DNA of 20,650 nucleotides from CAZDIO01 sp964505555. GTDB taxonomy: Bacteria > Bdellovibrionota_C > UBA2361 > SZUA-149 > CAZDIO01. Below are positions 20,555 to 20,650 of the stretch, piece by piece (within the stretch, counting starts at the first letter, position 1; each line of letters opens with the position of its first letter). The stretch covers positions 1 through 20,650 of the forward strand of contig CAZDIO010000044.1 in the NCBI GenBank assembly GCA_964505555.1. The letters run 5' to 3'. The translations under genes were made by a program, and so were the position numbers. The notes under the pieces were generated by a model. It was not told the DNA's origin and did no database searches. It saw only the letters and a list, made by a program, of their open reading frames with translations.

Positions 20555-20650
20555 TGTCGTTGCGAGGAGCGAAGCGACGAAGCAATCTCGAATCGCTTTA
20601 GCAGTTACGAGATTGCTTCGCTCCGCCCGGCGGCCGGGCCTCCCGGCTCG
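20555..20650. repeat. Dispersed palindromic element (runs to window edge)
   Basis: GCGAGGAGCGAAGC... with GAAGCAATCTCG (about 20563-20590) is followed by an inverted copy, CGAGATTGCTTCGCTCCGC (from about 20609). It belongs to the well-known class of intergenic palindromes with the core GCGAGGAGCGAAGCGACGAAG, found in many bacteria. It ends in the GC-rich segment CCGGCGGCCGGGCC shared with 20044-20073, and abuts the truncated 5' end of the HNH gene. Confidence 0.8.

Noticed and set aside
1..20650. CRISPR arrays, tRNA or rRNA genes, intact IS elements
   Set aside because: No regularly spaced repeats, cloverleaf with TTCRA arm, rRNA core sequence or transposase was recognised on either strand.

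Overview
The window reads as chromosome of a Gram-negative bacterium of moderate GC, estimated by eye at 45-50%. Supporting signs are a type-A RNase P RNA, lipoprotein and Sec signal peptides, a periplasmic DsbA-like protein, a FadI-type thiolase and surface-polysaccharide genes. The HU protein with a lysine-rich tail and the dispersed palindromes suit a delta-proteobacterial-grade lineage (Bdellovibrionota or Myxococcota relatives), but that placement is a guess. No rRNA, tRNA, CRISPR array or intact transposase was seen.

Positions 1-2661: the 3' part of a FadI-like thiolase, then a 206-bp palindromic repeat, a doubtful minus-strand ORF, the RNase P RNA gene rnpB (clear by its conserved blocks) and a second unrelated palindrome. 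Positions 2662-9129 are an envelope and polysaccharide region. It holds a polyprenyl-phosphate sugar-1-phosphate transferase, a small minus-strand gene with its own promoter, leader and terminator, a DsbA-like oxidoreductase or isomerase, a two-part GT2 glycosyltransferase, and a divergent GT4 glycosyltransferase. The three sugar enzymes would start and extend a lipid-linked glycan.

Positions 9130-14641: an HU protein with a KKM-rich tail, a metzincin-type lipoprotein protease, a secreted alpha-helical protein, and two tandem full-length paralogues of unknown function. Each paralogue has a transmembrane segment at both ends around a large, probably periplasmic, domain.

Positions 14642-19087 are the most unusual part: three genes on one strand whose predicted activities all concern nucleobases. 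They are a duplicated cytidine-deaminase-fold protein in which the first half has lost catalytic residues, a LOG-family nucleotide phosphoribohydrolase-like protein with an altered active-site loop and an insertion, and an AzgA/PbuG-type purine permease. Long AT-rich leaders separate them, so they look like separate transcription units for one theme (deaminate, split base from sugar phosphate, transport base). Whether this is salvage, specialised metabolism or defence cannot be told from sequence alone.

Positions 19088-20650: a flagellin-D1-like helical protein, then a decayed HNH endonuclease gene (truncated, frameshifted, internally deleted) lying between two related GC-rich repeats, the second joined to a dispersed palindromic element.
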